NCBI GenBank assembly: GCA_964649085.1
Contig: CAZYPN010000005.1
Span: 124,001-188,000, forward strand
Source: JADMJV01 sp964649085
Lineage (GTDB): Bacteria > Vulcanimicrobiota > Xenobia > Xenobiales > JADMJV01
Reading direction: 5' to 3'
DNA: 64,000 nucleotides
Below the pieces are notes generated by a model. That model worked only from the letters and a program-made list of their open reading frames with translations. It was not told the origin of the DNA and made no database searches. Of the stretch, positions 17,598-26,105 are shown in pieces. Both the position numbers and the translations under genes were made by a program. Position 1 is the first letter of the stretch; every line of letters starts with the position of its first letter.

Positions 17598-18680
17598 ATG
17601 CAGATCACGAGCACCAACTCTCGGCCCTGGTCGAACTCGATGTTGCTGGCGCCCAAGGCCTCTCCGTCCGTTCGCCAGCAACTGGAAGAGGATCTGGCCC
17701 GCTTCCCCGAGCCCTGGCTCGATTTTCTGGACCGCCAGGGGGTTCGGGTTGCTGTCCTCGAGCCAGGTCAAACGTTGCTCGACTCTCCGGCCCTGAAAGC
17801 CAAAGCCACCAACAGCCAGGCGTTGGAGCCGTTGCGAAGCGAGATTGGACGTTTTCTGGCTGAGGTTCCCGAGGGGATGGAGTCTCGCATGGCCCTCACC
17901 CGTCATTTTCACGAGGCGCTGCAAGCCGCCAGCAGCAGCCTGAGGACGCTGACTCACGGACGCTCGTTCTCGCTGGACGAGCTGGCCGAGCACCGCCAGA
18001 TTGCGGCCGAACATCGGCCCGCCTGGGAACGTTCCTTTCTCGACTTCAACCGCGACTGGCTGCGCCCCGAGGGGTCGCGCTGGACCACCAGTCACGGTGT
18101 TTGCTTTTTACCACCCGTGCCCACGCCCTGGGGGGCGATTGGCGATCGCGACTATCAGGAGGCTGCCTGCACCCGGGCCGAAGATGTGGCCGACAGCCTG
18201 GGCCTCAATCGGGGCGCCGATCGTCTGGTGCTGCTGCACCCTCGCTACCTGGCCGGCTGCGCCCCCGAAATCGGCCATTATCGGGTGGCGGTTCACGAAC
18301 TGGGTCATGCGCTCGATTACGCTCTGGAAGGCCTGCCTCAGTCGTCGGGTTATGGTGCCCTGCATCGCCAACGCGTCCACCAATTGTTCGAACAGGCCCG
18401 GCAACGCGGCAACTTCCTCAGCGATCGGGCCGACGACAGCCCCCGAGAGTATTTCGCCGAGGTGGTCGAGGCTTCTCTCACGGAAGCGACTTCCGGCTTT
18501 GACTTCCGCCCCGAAAATCATCGTGAGGCTCTGCAGCAACGCGACCCGGAGGCCTATCGATATCTGCGCGAATTACTGCAGAGCCTGCCGGGGCAGAACT
18601 GGGTCAGTCAGGCTCCGCCGCCGGTGGGTGTGCCCGAAGGGTTTCCCGATCCTGACCGCGACCCGATTTATTGGGACTGA
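17598..18680 (+). CDS. ATLF-like (anthrax lethal factor C-terminal type) zinc metallopeptidase
   Basis: The 360-residue protein has a zinc motif HELGHALDYAL (HExxH from residue 233) and, about 50 residues on, SPREYFAEVVEA with Y285 and E288. This HExxH...YFAE layout, with a preceding RVAVHELGH beta-strand, fits the anthrax-toxin-lethal-factor-like (M34/ATLF) domain, where the downstream Tyr and Glu complete the site. The N-terminal 130 residues are helical and lack a recognisable domain. No signal peptide or membrane helix is visible, so it is cytoplasmic or exported by a non-Sec route. The start is ATG 17598. The neighbours are a membrane protein (divergent) and an RNB ribonuclease (convergent, 13-bp overlap), giving no functional hint. 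Confidence 0.8.
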   Translation: MQITSTNSRPWSNSMLLAPKASPSVRQQLEEDLARFPEPWLDFLDRQGVRVAVLEPGQTLLDSPALKAKATNSQALEPLRSEIGRFLAEVPEGMESRMALTRHFHEALQAASSSLRTLTHGRSFSLDELAEHRQIAAEHRPAWERSFLDFNRDWLRPEGSRWTTSHGVCFLPPVPTPWGAIGDRDYQEAACTRAEDVADSLGLNRGADRLVLLHPRYLAGCAPEIGHYRVAVHELGHALDYALEGLPQSSGYGALHRQRVHQLFEQARQRGNFLSDRADDSPREYFAEVVEASLTEATSGFDFRPENHREALQQRDPEAYRYLRELLQSLPGQNWVSQAPPPVGVPEGFPDPDRDPIYWD

Positions 18681-20431
18681 ACCGGTACAAAGTCGATATG
18701 CCCCTTCTCGGGGTCGACACGGCGGAGTTCGACCCGCAGGTGATCGCCCACGTCCAGATCGGCCACCCCTTCGACCAGCTTGCCCTCGATGGGGGGGTCG
18801 ACCACCTTGATGAACACTCCCTTTTTGGGGTTGATGCCGGTGACGGCGGCTTCAAACTGCTGACCCACCTGGGAGGTTAAATATTGAGCCACCGCGGCCT
18901 TGCGGACCTGGCGTTCGGCCCCTTTCGCAGCGCTTTCTTGCTGATTGCATTGCTCGGCCAGAGCCTGAAGTTCTTCCGCCGAGTAGGGACAGGGCTGGCC
19001 CAGGGTGGCGGCTTTGATCATTCGCTGGATGACGATGTCGGGCAGGCGCCGGTTGGGGGCGGTGGAGTGGACATAGCCGACCTCGCCCCCCAGAACGCCC
19101 TGGCCGAAGTGCCCCTTCAGAGGTTGGCCCGGGGGAGTCACCACATAGTCGCCGCCGCCCATGAGCTTCAGCAGGCTGCCGCTGACCTCGGGATAGGCTT
19201 TGGGATCGCGCTGTTTGAATTCGCGCAGAAAGCGACTCAGCGCGGCCGGGTCGGGCTGGGGGGGAAGGATGGCCAGTTCAGAAGGCATTTCCTGGCCGTC
19301 CGGCAGTTCGGAAGCGGCCTTGACCGCCACTTCGCGCATGCGGTCCCAGCGCTGGGGTGGCTCGACCACTCGTTGAAACACCGGGAAGCCCTGCTGGTGC
19401 AGGAAGGCGGCGTTGGCCGTATTGGTGGCGATCATCATGTGGGCCACGGCCTCGCTGGCCAGGTTTTTCCTCTCTTCCACCAGATCGACCAGACGACCAT
19501 CCTCGACCACCGGCAGCACCCGATCAGCCTCGAATTCCAGCGCCCCGCGCTCGGCAGCTGCCTTGCCGAGGCGTTGACCCACCTCGATCTGCAAGCGAAC
19601 CTGCTCGTCCATGCCGGGCACCTGGGAAACGGCAGGTGGCGCTTCGGACTCGCCCTCCAGCCAGCTGGATACGGTGGTATAGGCCAGCTTGGCCCGGTTG
19701 TGGACGGCCGCCTGATATACCTGCGAGCTCTCCACTTCGCCTTCGGCGTTGACCACCAGTTCGGTGACCAGGGCCCGCCGGTCGACGCCGGGCCCCAGCG
19801 AGGTCCAATCGGTGGAAAGCTGCTCGGGCAGCATATTGAACACCCGCCCCGTGGTGTAGACGGTCACCGTGTTGTGGCGTGCCTGCAGATCGATGGCCGA
19901 ATCCTTGGGCACGGCTTCGGCCACGTCGGCGATGGCCACCAACAACCGCGTCTTGCCTTCGCCCAGGTCTTCGGCGTAGGCGAGTTGGTCGATATCTCGG
20001 GTATCTTCGTTGTCGATGGAGGCCCAGGCCAGATGGCGCAGGTCGCGAACCCCCGGGCCCTGGATAGGAGGCGGACCCCCGATGGCCTTTACCTGCTCCA
20101 GGGCTTCGGGGGAATATTCGCTGCTCAGCCCTCGCTGGTTCAGGGCTTCCCGGGCCTGTTCCCCCAGGCTTCCCAGCGCGACTCCCCGGGGTTCGGGCGC
20201 TGAGGCCGACTCGGCTGCGGCGCCGCTGGCCGTGGCCGGCTCGGCCGAGTTGTTGGCGACCAGTTCGGGGCAGGGTTTGTAACTGAGATCCTCAGAACTC
20301 TCCGACGAGCTCAATTGATCTTGGGGAAGAGGCTCGGTGTCGGGCAGTTTCTCGGTCGGGCTGAGCTTCTGACTCTGCGTATTGCGCAGGGCGCTGAGCA
20401 GGGTTTGCTGGGCGATGGGATCGAGTTGCAT
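18668..20431 (-). CDS. RNB-domain ribonuclease (RNase II/R-like)
   Basis: With the start at ATG 20431 the protein is 587 residues. The first 100 are Ser/Glu/Pro/Ala-rich and low in complexity, with no clear cold-shock domain. The RNB core begins near 130: SIDNEDTRDIDQ holds D140, D146 and D148, the metal-binding aspartates, while the fourth Asp of the RNase II DxDD motif is Gln149, as seen in an RNB subgroup that reads DLDQ. Further RNB blocks include LASEAVAHMMIATNTANAAF and HSTAPNRRLPD. The C-terminal 80 residues resemble an S1/OB RNA-binding domain (INPKKGVFIKVVDPPIEGKL). The family degrades RNA 3' to 5'. The gene is divergent from the unknown protein at 20478. Confidence 0.92.
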   Translation of the reverse strand: MQLDPIAQQTLLSALRNTQSQKLSPTEKLPDTEPLPQDQLSSSESSEDLSYKPCPELVANNSAEPATASGAAAESASAPEPRGVALGSLGEQAREALNQRGLSSEYSPEALEQVKAIGGPPPIQGPGVRDLRHLAWASIDNEDTRDIDQLAYAEDLGEGKTRLLVAIADVAEAVPKDSAIDLQARHNTVTVYTTGRVFNMLPEQLSTDWTSLGPGVDRRALVTELVVNAEGEVESSQVYQAAVHNRAKLAYTTVSSWLEGESEAPPAVSQVPGMDEQVRLQIEVGQRLGKAAAERGALEFEADRVLPVVEDGRLVDLVEERKNLASEAVAHMMIATNTANAAFLHQQGFPVFQRVVEPPQRWDRMREVAVKAASELPDGQEMPSELAILPPQPDPAALSRFLREFKQRDPKAYPEVSGSLLKLMGGGDYVVTPPGQPLKGHFGQGVLGGEVGYVHSTAPNRRLPDIVIQRMIKAATLGQPCPYSAEELQALAEQCNQQESAAKGAERQVRKAAVAQYLTSQVGQQFEAAVTGINPKKGVFIKVVDPPIEGKLVEGVADLDVGDHLRVELRRVDPEKGHIDFVPVQSQ

Positions 20432-20477
20432 AGGGGAGAGTTCGCGCCAGCGAGCATCGCCCCTGGGAGGGTATGGC

Positions 20478-21395
20478 ATGAACGAGGGCATTCTGCGTCG
20501 AATCGAGCGTCGAACCGGACTCCCGGGGCTGGTGGAGTTGCTGGCCGAGCGTTTGAGTCCTGGAGACCTCCAGTCCTTGTTGCTGGAGGTCTATGCGCAG
20601 AAAGCCAGCAAGCTGTCCGAAGTCGACCTGCTGCAGCGTCGTCAGCAAAGCCGTTTCTGTCAAAACGCGCCGGTAAGTCCGGGGGCTCTGCTCGAACTGA
20701 AGCAACTCTGGCTGCGCCTGCTCGACGGTGGTTTCGAAGCCCTTGAAATCTCGCCCCTCGCACCCCTCGGGAGTTGTTCGGTGCTGGCACCGGTGCACCA
20801 GAACAAGCTGGTTACCTGCATTCGTAACCTGGAAGTGGCGGCCGACCCCAGCAACCAGCTGGCTCTGGAGTGCGCCTTGCGTCGCAGCGAGGGGCAACCC
20901 GAAGTGCATCTAAGCGCCTGTCAGCGGGTTGTGCGGGCCCAGGCCTTACCCGGGCCCGAATGCTTCGCCCACTTTTCGCTGCTGGCGCTGGCCTCGGCCA
21001 GCGGCGATCCGGAGGGCTTTGAAGAGTTACAGCTGCGGCGTCACCTCAGCTTTCATTTGCGGTTTCTCCGCCAGGCTCTGCCAGGCGAACCGCTGACCCT
21101 GCGCTGGTCCCCGCGGACACCCCGGGCACTGGTGAGTCGAGTGGAAGGTTGGTTGCGCGAACGTGGGTTTGAATTCGACTCGGGTTGGCTCGAGTCGGCA
21201 GAATCTTCGAACTACTATCTGGGAGTCCGTTTCAAGTTATGGGCCGGGTTGGCTGAGGTCGGCGACGGTGGCGCAACCAACTGGTCTCGCCGTCTGCTGA
21301 AGAGTCGCCGGGAGCGTCTGTTGATCAGCGGCCTGGGGCTGGAAAGAATCGCGCTGAAGAGGGAAAAAAAAGAGGCCCCGCGGCGGGGGGGGTAA
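20478..21395 (+). CDS. Hypothetical protein, divergent from the RNB ribonuclease gene
   Basis: Start chosen at ATG 20478, preceded by GGGAGGG; the frame is open upstream but that part runs into the divergent ribonuclease gene. The product is 305 residues, soluble, Leu/Arg-rich, with no signal peptide or membrane helix. It has a helical N-terminus (IERRTGLPGLVELLAERL), a central alpha/beta part (LGSCSVLAPVHQNKLVTCIR, ECALRRS, SACQRVVRAQ) and a very basic C-terminus. I do not recognise a family. The 46-bp divergent gap to the ribonuclease suggests a shared promoter region and possibly a related RNA role, which is inference. Its stop codon lies inside a terminator hairpin. Confidence 0.75.
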   Translation: MNEGILRRIERRTGLPGLVELLAERLSPGDLQSLLLEVYAQKASKLSEVDLLQRRQQSRFCQNAPVSPGALLELKQLWLRLLDGGFEALEISPLAPLGSCSVLAPVHQNKLVTCIRNLEVAADPSNQLALECALRRSEGQPEVHLSACQRVVRAQALPGPECFAHFSLLALASASGDPEGFEELQLRRHLSFHLRFLRQALPGEPLTLRWSPRTPRALVSRVEGWLRERGFEFDSGWLESAESSNYYLGVRFKLWAGLAEVGDGGATNWSRRLLKSRRERLLISGLGLERIALKREKKEAPRRGG

Positions 21396-21406
21396 ACCGC
21401 GGGGCC
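21374..21406 (-). terminator. Rho-independent terminator, strongest for the minus strand
   Basis: Perfect 10-bp stem GGCCCCGCGG / CCGCGGGGCC with a 13-base loop. On the minus strand the stem is followed by CTC and then eight T's (the A run at 21364-21371), a textbook terminator for the lytic transglycosylase gene. On the plus strand there is only a weak T tract (TTGATTGCATTGT), and the stop codon of the 20478 gene sits in the loop. Confidence 0.8.
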
Positions 21407-21465
21407 CTTGATTGCATTGTAGACGGGCCGCCAACTTCCGGGCAGTGGGGAAGTCCCCCTCGGAA

Positions 21466-21483
21466 GGTAGGGTAAACCCTACC
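21466..21483. repeat. Hairpin spanning the lytic transglycosylase stop codon
   Basis: GGTAGGG / CCCTACC arms around TAAA form a tight hairpin that includes the minus-strand stop codon. Just beyond it, CTTCCG (21435-21440) and CGGAAG (21461-21466) form a second weaker stem. Together with the terminator at 21374-21406 the 3' end of the transcript is heavily structured. Confidence 0.5.
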
Positions 21484-22144
21484 GCCGTTTGCGCCTGCGC
21501 CGCAGATATTCGGCGCAGATGGACGATACATAGCCCTGCGTTTCACGGTATTCGGGGATGCCCCCGTGGCTGGCCACGGCGGTGGGGCCGGCATTGTAGG
21601 CCGAGAGGGCCAGAGCGACATCGCGATAGCGAGCATACTGTTCGGCGAAATAACGGGTTCCCCCGGCCACGTTCTGAATGGGATCCAGGGGATTTTCTAC
21701 CCCCAGATAGCGGGCTGTTTCTGGCATCAACTGCATCAGTCCCTGGGCCCCGGCACCGGAACCGGCGCTGGGGTTGAAGCCCGACTCGTGGCGAATGATG
21801 ATTTCCAACAGCAGGGGATCCAGGTTGTAGGTTCGGGCTTGTTCCACGATGAGGCGCGAAACGTCGACCTGGGCCGGCACCCACTGCTTCAGGGTGGGTT
21901 CCCAGGAGGTGTAGAACACCGGTCGAGGAGCAAGTTCCTGATGGGCGCTTTGTTCGAAAGAAAGGGCCTGGACGCCCAGATACTTTTGCATGGAGCGGTT
22001 GGCCTGCCAGGCTCGACGCGTTTCCAGGCGCGGAACGCAGTTGCTGTAACTGTTGGTTCCCTGACTATCGGTGCCGGTCATTTCAATCGACTGGGCCCGG
22101 GCCATGGGGGTCAGGGCCAGCAGAAAAAACAGCCAGAATTTCAT
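21479..22144 (-). CDS. Secreted lytic transglycosylase (SLT family)
   Basis: Start chosen at ATG 22144, which yields a Sec signal peptide (MKFWLFFLLALTPMARAQ) and a 221-residue protein; the longer frame upstream adds a non-signal extension. The catalytic domain spans about 95-210: IIIRHESGFNP holds the catalytic Glu120 followed by Ser121, then GAQGLMQLMPETA and the late block YNAGPTAV, all SLT/LysM-associated transglycosylase signatures. It cleaves the peptidoglycan glycan strand to 1,6-anhydro products. The mature N-terminal segment (20-90) carries no known binding domain. It is followed by a strong terminator and is divergent from the PLP-enzyme gene. Confidence 0.93.
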   Translation of the reverse strand: MKFWLFFLLALTPMARAQSIEMTGTDSQGTNSYSNCVPRLETRRAWQANRSMQKYLGVQALSFEQSAHQELAPRPVFYTSWEPTLKQWVPAQVDVSRLIVEQARTYNLDPLLLEIIIRHESGFNPSAGSGAGAQGLMQLMPETARYLGVENPLDPIQNVAGGTRYFAEQYARYRDVALALSAYNAGPTAVASHGGIPEYRETQGYVSSICAEYLRRRRKRR

Positions 22145-22244
22145 TGCAAAAGGTTGTCCGCAGGGGCTCCTGGCCCCTGCTGTTCGGCAGGCGTTGCTGA
22201 TCCTCAGCACGAACGCAGGGCGACTTTCCTCGTGGGAGCTGACA

Positions 22245-23714
22245 TTGATAGATCTGCAGATCAACCCCCAGGGCCTCGACAACGCCGTCAAGCGAGCACG
22301 CGAGCGCAAGATTATCATTCCCACCTTCCGCCAGCTCCGCGACCCGGGCTATGTGCCTTTTCCTATCCTTCGCCAGCTTTCCAAAGTGGGGCTTTGGGAC
22401 CTGAATCCGCTGAATTTGTTTCGCATCAGCTGGCATAACGAGCCTCGGGAACAGGGCGGAGGTTTCGGCCCCGTCAACTATGTCGAGTTTCCTCGCAGCA
22501 TCACGGGCACTCGTGCCCGCATTCTGGGGTTGGTGGGCAAGTATTTTCCCACCGGTGCCCACAAAGTTGGGGCTGCCTTCGCCTGTCTGGTGCCTCGTCT
22601 AGTCACCGGTCAGTTCGACCCCACTCGCCAGAAAGCGGTGTGGCCTTCGACGGGCAACTACTGCCGCGGCGGCGCCTACGACTCGGCACTGCTCGGCTGC
22701 GAAAGCATCGCCATCCTGCCCGAGGGCATGTCGCGCGAGCGTTTCGAGTGGCTGCAGTCGGTGGCTGGCGAGATCATCAAAACTCCGGGAAGCGAGAGCA
22801 ACGTCAAGGAGATTTTCGACAAGTGCTGGGAGTTGCGTAGATCGGGTCAGGAACTGATGATTTTCAACCAGTTCGAAGAATTCGGCAACTATCTGTGGCA
22901 TTACCACGTGACCGGCTCGGCCATGGCCGAGGTGCTGGAAACCGTGATGAGGCCCGGCGATGAGTTTCGCGGCCTGGTGTGCGCTACGGGTTCGGCCGGA
23001 ACCATCGCCAGCGGAGACTACCTTAAGGAGCTCTATCCCGGCAGCAAGATAGCCGCCTCGGAAGCCCTGCAGTGTCCGACCCTGATCTACAATGGCTTCG
23101 GCGACCATCGTATCGAAGGCATCGGCGACAAACACATTCCGTGGATTCACAACATCAAGAACACCGATCTGGTGATCGCGGTGGACGACGAGGCGCCCAT
23201 CTCGGTGATGCGACTCTTTAACAGTCCTGCCGGGCGGGAGTATCTGCTCCGTCAAGGAGTCGACCATGAGCTGCTGGACAGGTTGCCACTGTTGGGCATC
23301 AGCTGCATCGGGAACCTGATCAGCGCCATCAAGTTTGCTCACTATTATGAACTCGACGAGAACGATGTGGTGTTGACGGTCTTTACCGATTCCATGGCGA
23401 TGTATGGCAGTCGCCTGGAGGAATACGATCTGCAGCGTAAGCCCCTGAGCGAACTGGACGCGGCCGGCATCTATCACCGCTACCTGATGGGCCTGGGTGT
23501 TGACCACATGCAGGAGCTCACCTATCCTCAGCGCAAGCGCGTGCACAATTTGAAGTACTACACCTGGGTGGAACAGCAGGGGAAGAGCTACGAGGAGATC
23601 CAGGCTCAATGGTATCAGCGCGACTATTGGACCTCGATTGTGCCGCTGGTCGAGCAGATCGACCCCCTGATCGATGAGTTCAACAGACGCACTGGACTGG
23701 TGGCCGATTTGTGA
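22245..23714 (+). CDS. PLP-dependent enzyme of the tryptophan-synthase-beta/cysteine-synthase fold
   Basis: The product is about 489 residues if started at TTG 22245 (GGGAG six bases upstream). The cofactor lysine is probably K107 in PTGAHKVGAAF, followed by STGNYCRGGAYDSALLGC, equivalent to the phosphate/substrate loop of fold-type II enzymes. A Gly-rich CATGSAGTIASGDYLKELYPG stretch binds PLP phosphate. The protein is longer than cysteine synthase and has an extra C-terminal helical region (from about 400). The substrate is not evident; cysteine synthase itself is unlikely because the canonical TSGNTG motif is not seen. It leads a run of overlapping genes (next start GTGA at 23711). Confidence 0.88.
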   Translation: MIDLQINPQGLDNAVKRARERKIIIPTFRQLRDPGYVPFPILRQLSKVGLWDLNPLNLFRISWHNEPREQGGGFGPVNYVEFPRSITGTRARILGLVGKYFPTGAHKVGAAFACLVPRLVTGQFDPTRQKAVWPSTGNYCRGGAYDSALLGCESIAILPEGMSRERFEWLQSVAGEIIKTPGSESNVKEIFDKCWELRRSGQELMIFNQFEEFGNYLWHYHVTGSAMAEVLETVMRPGDEFRGLVCATGSAGTIASGDYLKELYPGSKIAASEALQCPTLIYNGFGDHRIEGIGDKHIPWIHNIKNTDLVIAVDDEAPISVMRLFNSPAGREYLLRQGVDHELLDRLPLLGISCIGNLISAIKFAHYYELDENDVVLTVFTDSMAMYGSRLEEYDLQRKPLSELDAAGIYHRYLMGLGVDHMQELTYPQRKRVHNLKYYTWVEQQGKSYEEIQAQWYQRDYWTSIVPLVEQIDPLIDEFNRRTGLVADL

Positions 23715-24067
23715 GTCTCGATGCTCAGGCCATGCTGGAGGTCAATCGTCCGGCTCTGCTGGCGGCGGCCCAATCGATGCGCGAACGCGGGGTCGAACGA
23801 CCGGTGGTGGTTTCGGTGGCCACCTTCGGCCGTGGCGTACGCCAGGAATTATTGAAAAAATTAGAAGGTTACCGGCACTGTTGGGGGCATAACCAATCTA
23901 TGGTTGCCACCCCGCCTCTCGAGTTGCTTGGTGAACTGATGAAGGATTCGCAGTGGCAGCCGCCGGCTCAGCCTGCGGGAGGCTTTTGGGTTCTGGGTTA
24001 CGCTTTCGGAAAAACCTGTCTACAGCACTGGAGTTGGGACCCGCACCTTGAAAGCGACCTCTTCTAA
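23711..24067 (+). CDS. Small hypothetical protein coupled to the PLP enzyme
   Basis: A 118-residue soluble protein that starts in the stop of the PLP enzyme (GTGA overlap) and ends 20 bases into the GAF-GGDEF gene. Visible features: helical N-terminus (QAMLEVNRPALLAAAQSMRE), then PVVVSVATFGRGVRQELLKKLEGYRH and a Trp-rich tail. I recognise no family. The tight overlaps on both sides make it likely to be translated and co-regulated with its neighbours. Confidence 0.7.
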   Translation: MSLDAQAMLEVNRPALLAAAQSMRERGVERPVVVSVATFGRGVRQELLKKLEGYRHCWGHNQSMVATPPLELLGELMKDSQWQPPAQPAGGFWVLGYAFGKTCLQHWSWDPHLESDLF

Positions 24068-25187
24068 ACGCAGCGCCACCCAGGTGGCGACGATGGCCCA
24101 GGGTGAACTGACCCAGTGGGTCGAGCGGCGTTTCTGTGCCAGCCCCAGCCACTACGAACCGGAACTTCACGAGGTCTTCCAAAGCATTCTCTGGGCGGCC
24201 AATCAGTATGTGCCCTCGGAGTGCGGCTCGATTTGTCTGGGCGGCTTTCCCGACTGCGAGAATGAACTGGTTTTCGTGGCCTCATTCGGAGAGAGCTCGA
24301 CCTTGATTCCGGGCACCCGCCTGAACATCGATCAGGGTATTACCGGAAGGGTGTATCGCCAGGGCAAGCCTCAATTGCGCAACGACGTCAGCCGCGACCG
24401 TCACTTCTTCGCGGGGGTCGACGCTCGCACCCAGTTCGTCACCCGCTCGATTCTCTCGGTGCCGATCAAAGTCGACGACGACATTGTGGGCGTGCTCAGC
24501 TTGCTCAATCGGCGTGGCAAACGTGGATTTCGCCGCCACGATTTGCGATTGATGGAGATTTTCTGTGGATATCTCACCACCTCGATCCGCAACCTGATCG
24601 ATGCCACCTTCCATCGCGAGCTTTCTCAGCGCGACTATCTCTCTGGATTGCGCAACGACCGCTATTTCTACCGGCAGTTGCTCACCGAGCTCGAGGGTTG
24701 CGAGCGTTATGGCGGTGACCTTTCCCTGATTTTTCTCGACCTTGACCACTTCAAATCGGTGGTGGACGAACACGGCCACCTGGTGGGAGGTCAGGTGTTG
24801 GCCGAAGTCGGCCATCTGCTGGCCAGGGTGGTGGACCATCCTGGGGCCACGCTGGCCCGCTACGGAGGTGATGAATACACCGTGATCCTTCCAGGTGCCG
24901 ATTCCACCCGGGCGCTGGAAGTGGCCGAAAATATTCGGCTGCGAGTGTTGCAGGAAGTCTTTCTGGCCCAACCCGGGTCCGATGGACGCCCCGCCTTGAA
25001 CATTCAGGGGCATTTTTCCGCCAGCGTGGGTGTTGCTTCATACCGAGAGTGTGTCTTTCCCGCATCCATCGTCGATCTGGAGCATCGGCGTCAGCACTTC
25101 ATCCGTATCGCCGATGAGGCGATGTATCGCGCCAAACGTCAGGGCAAGAATCAGGTGTGTTTGGGGTGTCAACGCGAAGCCCTATGA
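24048..25187 (+). CDS. GAF-GGDEF diguanylate cyclase-like protein
   Basis: Residues about 35-185 form a GAF domain (NIDQGITGRVYRQGKPQLRN, then SILSVPIKVDDDIVGVLSL). The C-terminal 180 residues are a GGDEF domain: RDYLSGLRNDRYF opening, LIFLDLDHFKSV metal-binding Asp, and the active-site loop GGDEY at 273-277, with Tyr for the usual Phe. All metal-binding acids are kept, so cyclic di-GMP synthesis is plausible. The inhibitory RxxD site expected before the loop is absent. No membrane helix, so a cytoplasmic sensor. TTG 24048 is used as start; ATG 24093 is an alternative. The esterase gene overlaps by 4 bp. Confidence 0.9.
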   Translation: MKATSSKRSATQVATMAQGELTQWVERRFCASPSHYEPELHEVFQSILWAANQYVPSECGSICLGGFPDCENELVFVASFGESSTLIPGTRLNIDQGITGRVYRQGKPQLRNDVSRDRHFFAGVDARTQFVTRSILSVPIKVDDDIVGVLSLLNRRGKRGFRRHDLRLMEIFCGYLTTSIRNLIDATFHRELSQRDYLSGLRNDRYFYRQLLTELEGCERYGGDLSLIFLDLDHFKSVVDEHGHLVGGQVLAEVGHLLARVVDHPGATLARYGGDEYTVILPGADSTRALEVAENIRLRVLQEVFLAQPGSDGRPALNIQGHFSASVGVASYRECVFPASIVDLEHRRQHFIRIADEAMYRAKRQGKNQVCLGCQREAL

Positions 25188-26050
25188 AGAGCCTCGATAC
25201 CGAGCACCTGCTCCCCCATCCGCTTCCCGCCTGTCCTCTCAAGGCGGCGGGCTGTCAGGGCCAACTCAAAGTGCACCAATGGACTTCCCGCTCGCTGCAC
25301 CGGCGCCGCACGATCGTGGTGTATCTCCCACCGGGCTACGATTCCGACACAGAGCGTCGCTACCCCAGCCTGTATGTCCAGGATGGTCAGAACCTCTTCG
25401 ACCCGGCCACCTCGGCCTTCGGAGTGGATTGGGCCATGGGCCAGGCCATCGAACGCGAACTGGCTCGTGGCACGCTCGAGCCCCTGATCGTGGTGGGGAT
25501 CTACAATACGCGCTATCGCATGGAGGAATACACTCCGACGGTGGACTACCGTGAGCGTGGAGGCAAGGCGCGCGACTATTTGGCCAGTCTGGTCGAGGAG
25601 CTCAAGCCCTGGGTCGATGCCCGCTACCGTACCTTGCCCGAGGCCCGTTGGACAGGCATGATGGGCTCGTCGCTCGGGGGCCTGGTGGCGCTCTATGCTT
25701 CGCAGGCCTTCCCCCAGGTCTTCACCCGCATCGGTTCCCTGTCACCGTCCCTGTGGTGGGCCGGCAGAGACTTGATCAGCGCCATGGCCGGGGCCACTCA
25801 GTTTCATGCCCCTCTGCGGCTATGGGTCGATATGGGAACGCGTGAATCCAATGAAGACCGAAACCGCAACGGGGTGCCCGACGTACTCGACGATTTGCGC
25901 CTGTTGCGCTTCGTCCTGAAGGGTAGAGGGATGCAGGAGGGGGTCGACCTCAATGTTGAGGAGATCGCCGGCGGGGCCCACACCGAGGCCGACTGGGGGC
26001 GCAGAGTGAGCCGCGTGCTCCGCTTCCTCTTTCCGGCCACCGGAGTTTAG
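25184..26050 (+). CDS. Alpha/beta-hydrolase of the putative esterase (esterase D / enterochelin-esterase-like) family
   Basis: ATG 25184 overlaps the preceding stop (ATGA), giving 288 residues. The fold is marked by RRRTIVVYLPPGYD, YPSLYVQDGQNLFD and the nucleophile elbow GSSLGG (Ser163), with the likely catalytic His in IAGGAHTEADW near the C-terminus and an Asp in WVDMGTRE or nearby. Such proteins hydrolyse carboxylic esters, often siderophore or acyl esters; the substrate is unknown. No signal peptide, so cytoplasmic. An Asp/Asn-rich EDRNRNGVPD segment resembles a calcium-loop-like turn found in related hydrolases. Confidence 0.9.
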   Translation: MKSLDTEHLLPHPLPACPLKAAGCQGQLKVHQWTSRSLHRRRTIVVYLPPGYDSDTERRYPSLYVQDGQNLFDPATSAFGVDWAMGQAIERELARGTLEPLIVVGIYNTRYRMEEYTPTVDYRERGGKARDYLASLVEELKPWVDARYRTLPEARWTGMMGSSLGGLVALYASQAFPQVFTRIGSLSPSLWWAGRDLISAMAGATQFHAPLRLWVDMGTRESNEDRNRNGVPDVLDDLRLLRFVLKGRGMQEGVDLNVEEIAGGAHTEADWGRRVSRVLRFLFPATGV

Positions 26051-26105
26051 CAGCCTAGGGGTTCGGGTAGTAGGGACTGATTGTATCGTACAGGGGTGGG
26101 ATTCG

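Noticed and set aside
18884..20203. Plus-strand open frame opposite the RNB ribonuclease
   Set aside because: Gly/His/Gln-rich shadow with no recognisable motif.
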